A stretch of DNA of 5,696 bases from a bacterium SM23_31 (GCA_001304035.1 LJUD01000221.1:1-5696), one strand, 5' to 3'; shown: positions 1-4,711, counted from the stretch's first letter. The notes: generated from the sequence alone by a model not told the origin. Numbers and translations: made by a program.

Positions 1-73
1 TAATTGATCATATAATTTTGAATTGTTTTCATTTGAAGTCGAAAAATTACTTAAATGCTGTAACATTGCTTCA

Positions 74-104
74 TTTTTAAAGATACGTTGATGAGATATA
101 TTTT
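74..104 (+). promoter_or_regulatory. possible promoter of the amidohydrolase gene (weak)
   Basis: The AT-rich leader contains TATATTTT at 97-104, which matches 7 of 8 positions of the Bacteroidota -7 element TAnnTTTG, with a T run at 74-77 about 19 nt upstream in the place of the TTTG element. An alternative sigma70-like pair is TTGATT (117-122) and GATAAC (140-145) with a 17-nt spacer, but it would start transcription on top of the ribosome binding site. Both are inferred from short matches in AT-rich DNA and could be chance. Confidence 0.2.
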
Positions 105-163
105 AACCGGACACTATTGATTGAATGTAATGAAGAACTGATAACTTACATAGGAGATGGATC

Positions 164-1720
164 ATGAAACGCTTTTTATTACTGAGTATTGTGCTTGTAA
201 CCGCTCTGCTTGTTTCACTGGTTACTTCACCTGCGGATGTGTCTGCGCAGCGCAGCAGGCCTTCGGCTCCTCCTCGTGCTGAAGGTGAAGGACCATTTGA
301 CCGGCTGATACTTTACGGTGCAACGGTTATCGACGGGACCGGCGCTGTGCCCATGGGAGCGGCACAGGTCGTTATCGAGAACAACCGCATAACGAGGGTT
401 GGGTCTGTCGGAACACCAGGCCTTCCCATACCGCCTCCGAGACAAAGAGAAGGCGAAAAAGTTATCGACTTAAGAGGGATGTATATTCTTCCGGGTTTTA
501 TTGATGTGCACGTGCATATTAATCAAGATCCGGAATATGTATTCAAGCTGTGGATGGGGCATGGTGTCACGACGGTACGGGTAGTAGGCGGCGGAAGTGA
601 CTTCAAAGCAAAAAGTGAAGCAAACGAGATAACGGCGCCGCGTATTTTTGCTTATTACAGCGCCGGTGGAAACACTCCGGAGGATGCCCGAAGAATCGTG
701 CGTGAAGCCAAAGCCGCCGGCGCCGATGGATTGAAGTTCTTTGGTTTAAGACCGGAAGTGTATAAAGCTCTTCTCGACGAAGCTAAAAAACAGGGGCTGC
801 GTACTGCCTGTCATCTCAGCCAGAACCAGGTTGCACGGACAAATATTCTCGATCTGGCGCGTATGGGATTGACGACAATGGAACACTGGTACGGTCTTCC
901 GGAATCATTACTAAAAGACTACACTATTCAGGACTGGCCGCTCGATGTAGTTTACAATAACGAACAGGAACGTTTTGGACAGGCGGGACGGCTCTGGTCG
1001 CAAACGGTACCCCCGTACAGCGATAAATGGAACAGAGTAATGAATGAATTAATAGAGCTTGACTTTACCATGGTTCCGACTTTAACCATTTACGAAGCGA
1101 GCCGCGACCTCATGCGGGCACGCCGTGCCGAATGGCATGAAGAATACACTCTCCCTGTCCTCTGGAGATTTTACGAACCGAGCAGGAGGTCCCACGGAGC
1201 ATACTGGTACTACTGGACGACCGAAGATGAAATCGAATGGAAAAAGAATTACCAGCTCTGGATGACGTTCATTAATGAGTATAAAAACCGCGGCGGCAGA
1301 GTTGCTACGGGCTCTGATTCGGGCTTTATTTATAATCTTTTCGGTTTCGGATATATCCGGGAATTTGAATTGTTACAGGAAACCGGATTTCACCCGCTTG
1401 AAGTAGTCCGTGCTGCTACTCTCAAAGGCGCAGAAGCGCTTGGAGCAACAGAAGAACTCGGCACCATTGAGGCAGGAAAATTTGCAGACCTTGTAGTAGT
1501 TGAAGAAAATCCGCTGAAAAATTTCAAGGTTCTATATGGAACAGGCGCTATTAAACTCAATGAAGACAACGAGGCGGTACGCGTCGGCGGAGTAAAATAT
1601 ACTATTAAAGACGGCATTGTCTACGATGCAAAAAAACTACTCGCCGATGTCCGGGAAATGGTCAAAGTGGCAAAGGAGACGGAGAATTTCGAAATCGTCC
1701 AACCCGGAATTAAGAAATAG
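164..1720 (+). CDS. secreted amidohydrolase-family metal-dependent hydrolase
   Basis: This encodes a 518-residue exported member of the amidohydrolase superfamily, in the imidazolonepropionase/prolidase-like group that hydrolyses amide or peptide-like bonds; the substrate cannot be read from the sequence. Residues 1-28 form a signal peptide (Lys-Arg, hydrophobic core, cleavage probably after V-S-A at 26-28), so it should act in the periplasm or outside. The superfamily metal ligands are all present in order: HxH at H116/H118 in 'PGFIDVHVH', K191 in 'DGLKFFG' (the usual carboxylated lysine position), H217, H241 in 'TMEHWYG' and D385 in 'TGSDSG'. The C-terminal 'GTIEAGKFADLVVVEENPL' (433-451) is the usual return to the small beta domain begun at 'LYGATVIDGTG' (50-60). 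AGGAGA at 152-157 lies 6 nt before the ATG and supports this start. The gene is monocistronic, closed by the terminator at 1750-1802, and less AT-rich than the genes that follow. Confidence 0.93.
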   Translation: MKRFLLLSIVLVTALLVSLVTSPADVSAQRSRPSAPPRAEGEGPFDRLILYGATVIDGTGAVPMGAAQVVIENNRITRVGSVGTPGLPIPPPRQREGEKVIDLRGMYILPGFIDVHVHINQDPEYVFKLWMGHGVTTVRVVGGGSDFKAKSEANEITAPRIFAYYSAGGNTPEDARRIVREAKAAGADGLKFFGLRPEVYKALLDEAKKQGLRTACHLSQNQVARTNILDLARMGLTTMEHWYGLPESLLKDYTIQDWPLDVVYNNEQERFGQAGRLWSQTVPPYSDKWNRVMNELIELDFTMVPTLTIYEASRDLMRARRAEWHEEYTLPVLWRFYEPSRRSHGAYWYYWTTEDEIEWKKNYQLWMTFINEYKNRGGRVATGSDSGFIYNLFGFGYIREFELLQETGFHPLEVVRAATLKGAEALGATEELGTIEAGKFADLVVVEENPLKNFKVLYGTGAIKLNEDNEAVRVGGVKYTIKDGIVYDAKKLLADVREMVKVAKETENFEIVQPGIKK

Positions 1721-1749
1721 CAAGAATTAAAAACATCTGAAAAGAGAAC

Positions 1750-1802
1750 AAGGGGAGGAGCATGCTTGATACTCAAGCATGAATACCTCCCCTTATTTTT
1801 TT
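1750..1802 (+). terminator. two-tier intrinsic terminator after the amidohydrolase
   Basis: A 9-bp outer stem (1750-1758 with 1786-1794, AAGGGGAGG/CCTCCCCTT) encloses a second 9-bp stem (1761-1769 with 1773-1781, CATGCTTGA/TCAAGCATG) with a 3-nt loop. The two are separated by a small internal loop of 2 and 4 nt. A run of seven T (1796-1802) follows directly. It begins about 30 nt after the amidohydrolase stop codon and faces the right way. This separates the metabolic gene from the accessory genes downstream. Confidence 0.9.
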
Positions 1803-1872
1803 ATACTCCCATATTTCGGCACCGGAATGCTTCTAAATGGATTTATCTATACATCCTCTTTTTGTAATATAC

Positions 1873-1891
1873 CCCCCGCATATTGCGGGGG
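1873..1891. repeat. GC-rich hairpin CCCCCGCA/TGCGGGGG
   Basis: A perfect 8-bp inverted repeat (1873-1880 with 1884-1891) with a 3-nt loop sits in otherwise AT-rich DNA. Neither side carries a clean T run in the position needed for an intrinsic terminator, so it is better described as an intergenic palindrome of unknown role, perhaps a REP-like element. Confidence 0.6.
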
Positions 1892-1956
1892 AGAATAACA
1901 TATTATAAATTACTAAATTTGACAGAGTTTTTATTCATTATTTTCTGAAATACTTA

Positions 1957-1989
1957 TTGACACCCATTTATTTCCATCTGAGTTAAAAT
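1957..1989 (+). promoter_or_regulatory. possible promoter of the higBA-like operon (weak)
   Basis: TTGACA at 1957-1962 is a perfect sigma70 -35 hexamer. The best -10-like sequence is the AT-rich TTAAAAT near 1983-1989, at a spacing longer than ideal, so this is tentative. A second TTGACA at 1919-1924 has no credible -10 partner. The position, about 80-110 nt before the toxin gene and after the upstream terminator, is reasonable for a promoter. Confidence 0.2.
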
Positions 1990-2047
1990 CATCCTTTGAT
2001 AATTTTAAATATTAATTCATAAAAAATGAACTTTCTGCTTGAAAATG

Positions 2048-2065
2048 GTTAACATATTCGTTAAC
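2048..2065. promoter_or_regulatory. candidate operator for HigA-type autoregulation
   Basis: GTTAAC occurs twice (2048-2053 and 2060-2065) with a 6-nt spacer, so the whole 18-bp element GTTAACATATTCGTTAAC is nearly dyad symmetric, with equivalent half-sites 12 bp apart. It ends 2 nt before the toxin start codon. Type II antitoxins with an XRE-type helix-turn-helix bind such palindromes over their own promoters, so this is the natural target of the HTH protein encoded at 2421-2696. Binding is inferred, not shown. Such a site would also overlap translation initiation of the toxin. Confidence 0.45.
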
Positions 2066-2067
2066 TT

Positions 2068-2421
2068 ATGAAAATGAAAGAAATTATATTTTATTGTACT
2101 GCGAGTGGAAGATGTCCTGTTGAAGAATTTTTAGATTCGATTAATGACAAGCAAGTACAAAAAATTTTATGGGTACTTAGGTTAATAAGAGATTTAGAAT
2201 TTATACCAAAAGAATATTTTAAAAAACTGGTAAATACTAAGGATATTTGGGAAACAAGAGTAAGATCGGGTAATAACATTTTTAGAATCCTTGGTTTCTT
2301 TGATGATGATCAATTTATTGTATTAACCAATGGATTTGCTAAAAAAAGCCAAAAGACACCAAGAAAAGAAATAATCCTTGCAGAACAACGAAAGAAAGAC
2401 TACCTAAAAAGGAAAAAATAA
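2068..2421 (+). CDS. higB: HigB-like toxin, Gp49/RelE-superfamily mRNA interferase
   Basis: This 117-residue basic protein fits the phage-derived Gp49-like/HigB toxin family, ribosome-dependent mRNA interferases of the RelE fold that cut mRNA during translation. Visible family features are the N-terminal strand and helix with 'CPVEEFLDSI' (16-25), the central helix (27-42), the strand pair with 'IWETRVRSGNNIFRIL' (60-75), and the C-terminal signature 'GFAKKSQKTP' followed by 'EIILAEQRKKDYL' (89-113), rich in the lysines and arginines that contact RNA and ribosome. No good Shine-Dalgarno precedes the ATG at 2068; a second in-frame ATG at 2074 would remove only two residues. The toxin comes first and its stop codon overlaps the antitoxin start by one base (TAATG), the usual higBA arrangement with translational coupling. 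Codons are strongly A/T-rich compared with the amidohydrolase, suggesting separate acquisition. The gene symbol is given by family and gene order, not by experiment. Confidence 0.87.
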   Translation: MKMKEIIFYCTASGRCPVEEFLDSINDKQVQKILWVLRLIRDLEFIPKEYFKKLVNTKDIWETRVRSGNNIFRILGFFDDDQFIVLTNGFAKKSQKTPRKEIILAEQRKKDYLKRKK

Positions 2422-2696
2422 TGGAAGATTTAGAAAAATATATTCAAAAACGTAAGGATAAAAGTCCGGAATTTTCAGAAATATTTGAAGAAGGTTATGA
2501 AAATTTTAAGATCGGTGCACTTTTACGCCGTGCACGAGAAGAAGCAGGAATAACTCAGGAAGAATTAGCCGGATTACTAAAAACTAAAAAATCAGCAATC
2601 TCAAGAATGGAAAATCATTCAGAAGATATAAGACTTTCTACTTTAAAAAGTTATGTTGAAGCCGTAGGGAAAAAACTTCAAATAGTTATTTCATGA
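2421..2696 (+). CDS. higA: HigA-like antitoxin, XRE-family helix-turn-helix protein
   Basis: This 91-residue protein is the presumed antitoxin partner of the toxin just upstream, neutralising it by direct binding and repressing the shared promoter. Residues 31-89 form a Cro/C1-type helix-turn-helix domain: 'IGALLRRAREEAGITQEELAG' spans helices 1-2, and 'KSAISRMEN' (57-65) is the recognition helix. The N-terminal 30 residues, charged and rich in Glu/Lys with 'PEFSEIFEEGYENFKIG', match the arm that precedes the HTH in many Gp49-linked antitoxins and probably contacts the toxin. AAGGA at 2409-2413, inside the end of the toxin gene, is 7 nt from the ATG, so the antitoxin has its own ribosome binding site despite the one-base overlap. 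The likely DNA target is the GTTAAC dyad at 2048-2065. No terminator is visible downstream. Confidence 0.87.
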   Translation: MEDLEKYIQKRKDKSPEFSEIFEEGYENFKIGALLRRAREEAGITQEELAGLLKTKKSAISRMENHSEDIRLSTLKSYVEAVGKKLQIVIS

Positions 2697-2781
2697 TTTA
2701 AAAAGATTAAACATAACCATAAGATAATTGGGTGATATTTTTTAAATTCACGACAATATTTGCAATTACTTTCTTATTAAT

Positions 2782-2794
2782 ATGTTAATAACAT
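2782..2794. promoter_or_regulatory. 13-bp palindrome upstream of the second TA pair
   Basis: ATGTTAATAACAT is a perfect palindrome around a single central base, 70 nt before the antitoxin start codon at 2864. It overlaps a loose -10-like TATGTTAAT preceded by TTGCAA (2760-2765) at roughly promoter spacing, so it could be an operator. It shares the GTTAA core with the dyad before higB, so the HTH antitoxin might bind here as well. AT-rich palindromes of this size also arise by chance. Confidence 0.3.
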
Positions 2795-2850
2795 TTAAAT
2801 TATCAGTATATTAGGCGGCTGATACGCAAATCGTTATCTGAGCAATTGAC

Positions 2851-2854
2851 GGAG
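2851..2854 (+). promoter_or_regulatory. ribosome binding site GGAG that decides the antitoxin start
   Basis: GGAG lies 9 nt before the ATG at 2864. The reading frame is open further upstream to a TTG at 2846, but that codon lies before this site and has no Shine-Dalgarno of its own, so the ATG at 2864 is preferred. Confidence 0.6.
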
Positions 2855-2863
2855 AAATGGAAA

Positions 2864-3088
2864 ATGAACACAGTTGAAAAAATACTTGAACATCTCAAAA
2901 CGATGCCCGATTCGGAACATAATGAGGTTCTTGATTTTGTTGAGTATTTAAAAACATCCGCCCTTCGCCGCAAACAAAGCGAGGAAGATTCGCAATGGGG
3001 TCAGTTCTCTCTTGAATCTGCCATGCGTGGGATAGAAAAGGAGCCCGGTCTTTATGGAATCGAGGATATTAAGGAGCAGTTTCAATGA
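2864..3088 (+). CDS. DUF2281-like antitoxin of a MazEF/PemIK-type pair
   Basis: This 74-residue acidic, mostly helical protein is the presumed antitoxin for the PemK/MazF-like toxin that follows. The N-terminal half 'VEKILEHLKTMPDSEHNEVL' and 'DFVEYLK' (4-30) fits the DUF2281 pattern of a short amphipathic helix pair. The C-terminal half 'FSLESAMRGIEKEPGLYGIE' (48-67) is the kind of extended acidic tail, ending in 'DIKEQF', that wraps toxins in VapB- and MazE-like antitoxins. The start at 2864 follows GGAG at 2851-2854; an alternative TTG at 2846 would add six residues but is poorly placed. The stop codon overlaps the toxin start by 4 bases (ATGA), indicating translational coupling. I see no ordinary DNA-binding motif, so autoregulation through this protein is uncertain. 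Codon use is less AT-rich than in higBA, so the two TA pairs probably arrived separately. Confidence 0.8.
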   Translation: MNTVEKILEHLKTMPDSEHNEVLDFVEYLKTSALRRKQSEEDSQWGQFSLESAMRGIEKEPGLYGIEDIKEQFQ

Positions 3089-3432
3089 TAAAAGAAGGGC
3101 AGATCGTCCTGTTTAAGTTTCCTCCGGCTGGCAAATCCGATGCCAAACTACGCCCGGCTCTTGTCATAAAAGAGATCCCTGGACCCTATTCAGATTGGCT
3201 TATCTGCATGATTTCATCTCAATTGGATAAGCAGGTTGCAGACTTTGACGAGGTCGTTGAACGTGAAGCAACGGATTGGAAAAGAAGCGGGCTGAAAGTT
3301 CCCAGCATAATCAGGATCGCCCGAGTTGCCGTTGTTCATAAATCAATCTTGCTGGGTGGCATTGGAGAGGTAGAACCGATTCGCCTTGATAGAATCAAGA
3401 GAAAACTTGCTGATTGGTTACTCAGCAGATAA
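3085..3432 (+). CDS. PemK/MazF-family toxin (endoribonuclease)
   Basis: This 115-residue protein belongs to the PemK/MazF toxin family, sequence-specific endoribonucleases that cleave mRNA independently of the ribosome. The family pattern is visible in order: 'KEGQIVLFKFPP' (3-14) as the first barrel strands, 'KLRPALVI' (21-28) with the conserved Arg23 at the active site, 'WLICMISSQ' (38-46) with the Ser/Thr position at 44-45, and 'SGLKVPSIIRIARVAVVHKS' (68-87) followed by 'LGGIGEV' and a final helix. The length is normal for the family and nothing is missing. AAGGAG at 3071-3076 is 8 nt before the ATG, and the ATGA overlap couples it to the antitoxin gene. A truncated, diverged copy of codons 31-58 lies at 4602-4685. 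The closing TAA overlaps an AGATAAC heptamer (3427-3433) discussed under findings. Confidence 0.9.
   Translation: MIKEGQIVLFKFPPAGKSDAKLRPALVIKEIPGPYSDWLICMISSQLDKQVADFDEVVEREATDWKRSGLKVPSIIRIARVAVVHKSILLGGIGEVEPIRLDRIKRKLADWLLSR
3191..3258 (+). repeat. direct repeat, left copy (inside the PemK/MazF-like toxin gene)
   Basis: This stretch recurs in direct orientation at 4618-4685. I count 7 mismatches and no gaps across 68 aligned bases, with a 23-nt uninterrupted identity at the left end (3191-3213 against 4618-4640). The left copy is intact coding sequence; the right copy belongs to a decayed toxin gene. The separation is 1427 bases, so recombination between copies would remove the nuclease-like and winged-helix-like genes. 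Confidence 0.9.
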
Positions 3433-3676
3433 CCACGGATTGGAGAAGGATGTTTGTTACAATCGTACCTCGCAAACCGGTAGTATCTATTGTTAACGAA
3501 ATAGGTGAAGCGTGTTATGCAGAAACCATATAAAACGCCGGAACTATGACAGGATTCCCATAAAGTTTTGAAAAGAGATACCTTAGCCAGGTTTACGCTT
3601 GAGATGTTATCTGGAAGAAAAATAATTAAGCAGTTTTATCTGTAGACTATATAAACAATAGTTAGCTACAAAAGAA
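3433..3676. other. gene-free spacer between the second TA pair and the nuclease-like gene
   Basis: I find no gene here that I can support. A 27-codon frame (3450-3533) has GGAG 4 nt before its ATG but no recognisable content. A second short open stretch (about 3545-3640) encodes a lysine-rich segment ending at a TAG and could be a gene remnant, though it matches nothing I know. TATATAA at 3648-3654 is a possible -10 element for the next gene, without a good -35. GTTAGCT at 3661-3667 precedes the next start codon. Confidence 0.5.
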
Positions 3677-4147
3677 ATGAAGATCAACAAGAGCACACGT
3701 CACGCAAAGATCACTGGTGACTTCGGTGAGTCACTCATACTTTACTGGCTCTCTAAATACGGATTTGAATGCGCTCTCGTTGATCACACCGGAATCGATA
3801 TCATAGCTCGGAATCCCCATACACAAGAAATCATGGGTATTTCGGTCAAAAGCCGCAGCCGAACCGAGGGTTCAGAAGAAGAGTATGTCAACATTCCCAA
3901 ATCCCATCTCGATAAAGTTGAAGCAGCATGCGCGGCGTTCGACTGTGTCCCCTTCTTTGCCGTGGTTGTTGATGCGGGCGATACCATCCGGGGGTTCCTC
4001 GTCTCAATGGACTACCTGCTCGAGCTCTTCCCAAGAGGTAAAACTGCGACCGGTTGGAAGATGAAGAAGAAATATCTGAAGCAGTACGAGGAGGACCCGG
4101 ATATAAAAACGTTTGAGTTTAAAACGAAGACCTCTCACTGGTGGTGA
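3677..4147 (+). CDS. small PD-(D/E)XK-like nuclease-fold protein, function unknown
   Basis: This 156-residue cytoplasmic protein shows the start of a restriction-endonuclease-like fold. 'GDFGESLILYWLSKYGFEC' (14-32) gives the first helix with E18, 'HTGIDIIARNP' (37-47) gives the acidic D41, and 'MGISVKSRSR' (53-62) gives the beta strand with K58, the spacing seen in small PD-(D/E)XK and Mrr- or DUF4365-like proteins. The acid usually two residues before the lysine is Ser56, so catalysis is doubtful or uses a variant site. Downstream 'VEAACAAFDCVPFFAVVVDA' (81-100) is a helix and strand, and the C-terminus 'FEFKTKTSHWW' is aromatic and basic. Only a weak AAAGAA precedes the ATG. It has no evident partner gene nearby: no methylase, helicase or integrase. 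It could be a DNA- or RNA-binding nuclease relative or an orphan restriction-like protein. The fold assignment is moderately sure and the role unknown. Confidence 0.72.
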   Translation: MKINKSTRHAKITGDFGESLILYWLSKYGFECALVDHTGIDIIARNPHTQEIMGISVKSRSRTEGSEEEYVNIPKSHLDKVEAACAAFDCVPFFAVVVDAGDTIRGFLVSMDYLLELFPRGKTATGWKMKKKYLKQYEEDPDIKTFEFKTKTSHWW

Positions 4148-4174
4148 GCACCGCTGTTCGTTAGGTCTACATCA

Positions 4175-4180
4175 AAAGGA
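4175..4180 (+). promoter_or_regulatory. ribosome binding site AAAGGA that decides the next start
   Basis: AAAGGA ends 9 nt before the ATG at 4190 and 6 nt before an in-frame GTG at 4187. It directly abuts the in-frame TTG at 4181, which is therefore too close to be the start. The ATG at 4190 is preferred. Confidence 0.55.
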
Positions 4181-4189
4181 TTGAGTGTG

Positions 4190-4546
4190 ATGATTGATAT
4201 TGCATCATTAGTAACTTTGTGCCAGTCGGCATTGGCAGGTGGAAGTAAAGTATTCGAGGCATATAGAAAGAAGAAACTTAATAAGCATGAAGAGAAATTA
4301 CTGATTTCGGCTGCTGATAAAGGCCAATTTCACTTGTTTTCTGTAGATCAGATTCCTGGCACTTGGATTAGAGTTGGCAGCAATAATTTCAAGGATGATT
4401 CTGATCCAGCAGTTGCCGCAAATTACTTGGAAGCGTTTCGTTCCCTTTGTGAAAGAGGCTTTATTGTTCATGAAGGCGGCATTATGTTTATGCTGACGGG
4501 AACTGGTTTCGAGAAGGCTAGAAATCTTGCTGAACTGAATAGTTAG
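4190..4546 (+). CDS. small winged-helix-like protein, function unknown
   Basis: I do not recognise the family. The 118-residue product starts with a helical segment (1-30, ending in a basic 'YRKKKLNK') followed by a compact domain (33-114) laid out like a winged helix: helix 'EEKLLISAADKG' (34-45), strands to 'GTWIRVG' (57-63), helix 'DPAVAANYLEAFRSLCERG' (72-90), a beta wing 'FIVHEGGIMFMLTGTG' (91-106), and a last helix 'FEKARNLAEL'. That closing 'LTGTGFEKA' pattern is typical of winged-helix domains with a C-terminal helix. There is no signal peptide or membrane segment. The AAAGGA at 4175-4180 supports the ATG at 4190; TTG 4181 and GTG 4187 are in-frame alternatives. The gene stands alone, with GTTAGGT (4160-4166) before it and GCCTAAC (4563-4569) after it. 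It may be a nucleic-acid-binding or protein-binding adaptor, but this rests on predicted shape only. Confidence 0.65.
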   Translation: MIDIASLVTLCQSALAGGSKVFEAYRKKKLNKHEEKLLISAADKGQFHLFSVDQIPGTWIRVGSNNFKDDSDPAVAANYLEAFRSLCERGFIVHEGGIMFMLTGTGFEKARNLAELNS

Positions 4547-4568
4547 TAATTTATTTGCAAAAGCCTAA

Positions 4569-4584
4569 CTACTACATTTAGTAG
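4569..4584. repeat. small hairpin CTACTA/TAGTAG
   Basis: A perfect 6-bp inverted repeat with a 4-nt loop (4569-4574 with 4579-4584) lies 22 nt after the stop of the winged-helix-like gene. No T run follows, so it is not a convincing intrinsic terminator. It directly follows the GCCTAAC heptamer, sharing its last C. Confidence 0.45.
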
Positions 4585-4601
4585 ACGGACTTCATCGTCA
4601 C

Positions 4602-4700
4602 GTTCCCAGGCAATATGCAGATTGGCTTATCTGCATGATTACATCTCAATTGGACAAGCGGATTGCGGACTTTGACAAAGTCGTTAGTTCCATAAAATAA
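4602..4700 (+). pseudogene. truncated relic of a second PemK/MazF-family toxin gene
   Basis: Read in frame from 4602, this stretch encodes a segment containing 'YADWLICMITSQLDKR' and then 'IADFDKVV', which aligns with residues 31-58 of the intact toxin at 3085-3432 ('YSDWLICMISSQLDKQ', 'VADFDEVV') at 20 of 28 positions. At DNA level 4620-4685 matches 3193-3258 at 59 of 66 bases by my count, with no indels. No start codon or N-terminal barrel is present upstream, and homology stops at GTT (4683-4685), after which the frame ends at TAA 4698-4700. The missing parts include the conserved Arg region and the C-terminal half, so it cannot be an active toxin. The differences, several of them silent or conservative, suggest a related paralogue that decayed and not a recent copy of the neighbour. 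Confidence 0.88.
4618..4685 (+). repeat. direct repeat, right copy (inside the toxin relic)
   Basis: This is the partner of 3191-3258. The first 23 bases are identical; seven substitutions are spread over the rest. One consequence of the substitutions is a small perfect hairpin, GACTTT/AAAGTC (4668-4673 with 4677-4682), that the intact gene does not have. Confidence 0.9.
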
Positions 4701-4711
4701 AGGCTTAAATA

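Larger units (their letters stand above)
1803..2047. other. AT-rich non-coding stretch upstream of the first TA pair
   Basis: Together with the terminator this makes a 347-base gap between genes. I see no reading frame worth calling on either strand. It holds a GC-rich hairpin (1873-1891), two TTGACA hexamers (1919-1924 and 1957-1962) and, at its right edge, the candidate operator before the toxin gene. The rest is A/T-rich sequence with no further structure I can support. Confidence 0.6.

Noticed and set aside
227..445. Minus-strand open frame of 72 codons inside the amidohydrolase gene
   Set aside because: It lies antisense to a well-supported gene, has an atypical residue content rich in Arg and Cys, and shows no ribosome binding site or domain.
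1390..1617. Minus-strand open frame of 75 codons inside the amidohydrolase gene
   Set aside because: Antisense shadow with low-complexity Ser/Ala/Pro content and no family signal.
2091..2279. Minus-strand open frame of 62 codons inside the HigB-like toxin gene
   Set aside because: Antisense to a recognised toxin gene and without any supporting motif.
3427..3520. Possible complete attC site after the mazF-like gene
   Set aside because: AGATAAC at 3427-3433 can pair in part with GTTATGC at 3514-3520, extended by ACG/CGT with a bulged C, but the inner arms do not pair and the outer two bases mismatch, so I do not annotate it as attC.
3450..3533. 27-codon + strand frame with GGAG just before its ATG
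   Set aside because: The spacing to the ATG is only 4 nt, the product is very short and shows no recognisable content; not enough to call a gene.
3784..3987. Minus-strand open frame of 67 codons inside the nuclease-like gene
   Set aside because: Antisense to a gene with a recognisable fold pattern; Ser/Thr-rich shadow.
4569..4584. Terminator for the winged-helix-like gene
   Set aside because: The hairpin is short and not followed by a T run.
4563..4689. Possible attC site spanning GCCTAAC to GTTAGTT
   Set aside because: The length would be acceptable, but most of the interval is toxin-gene relic and I could not find the inner complementary arms; kept only as part of the cassette hypothesis.
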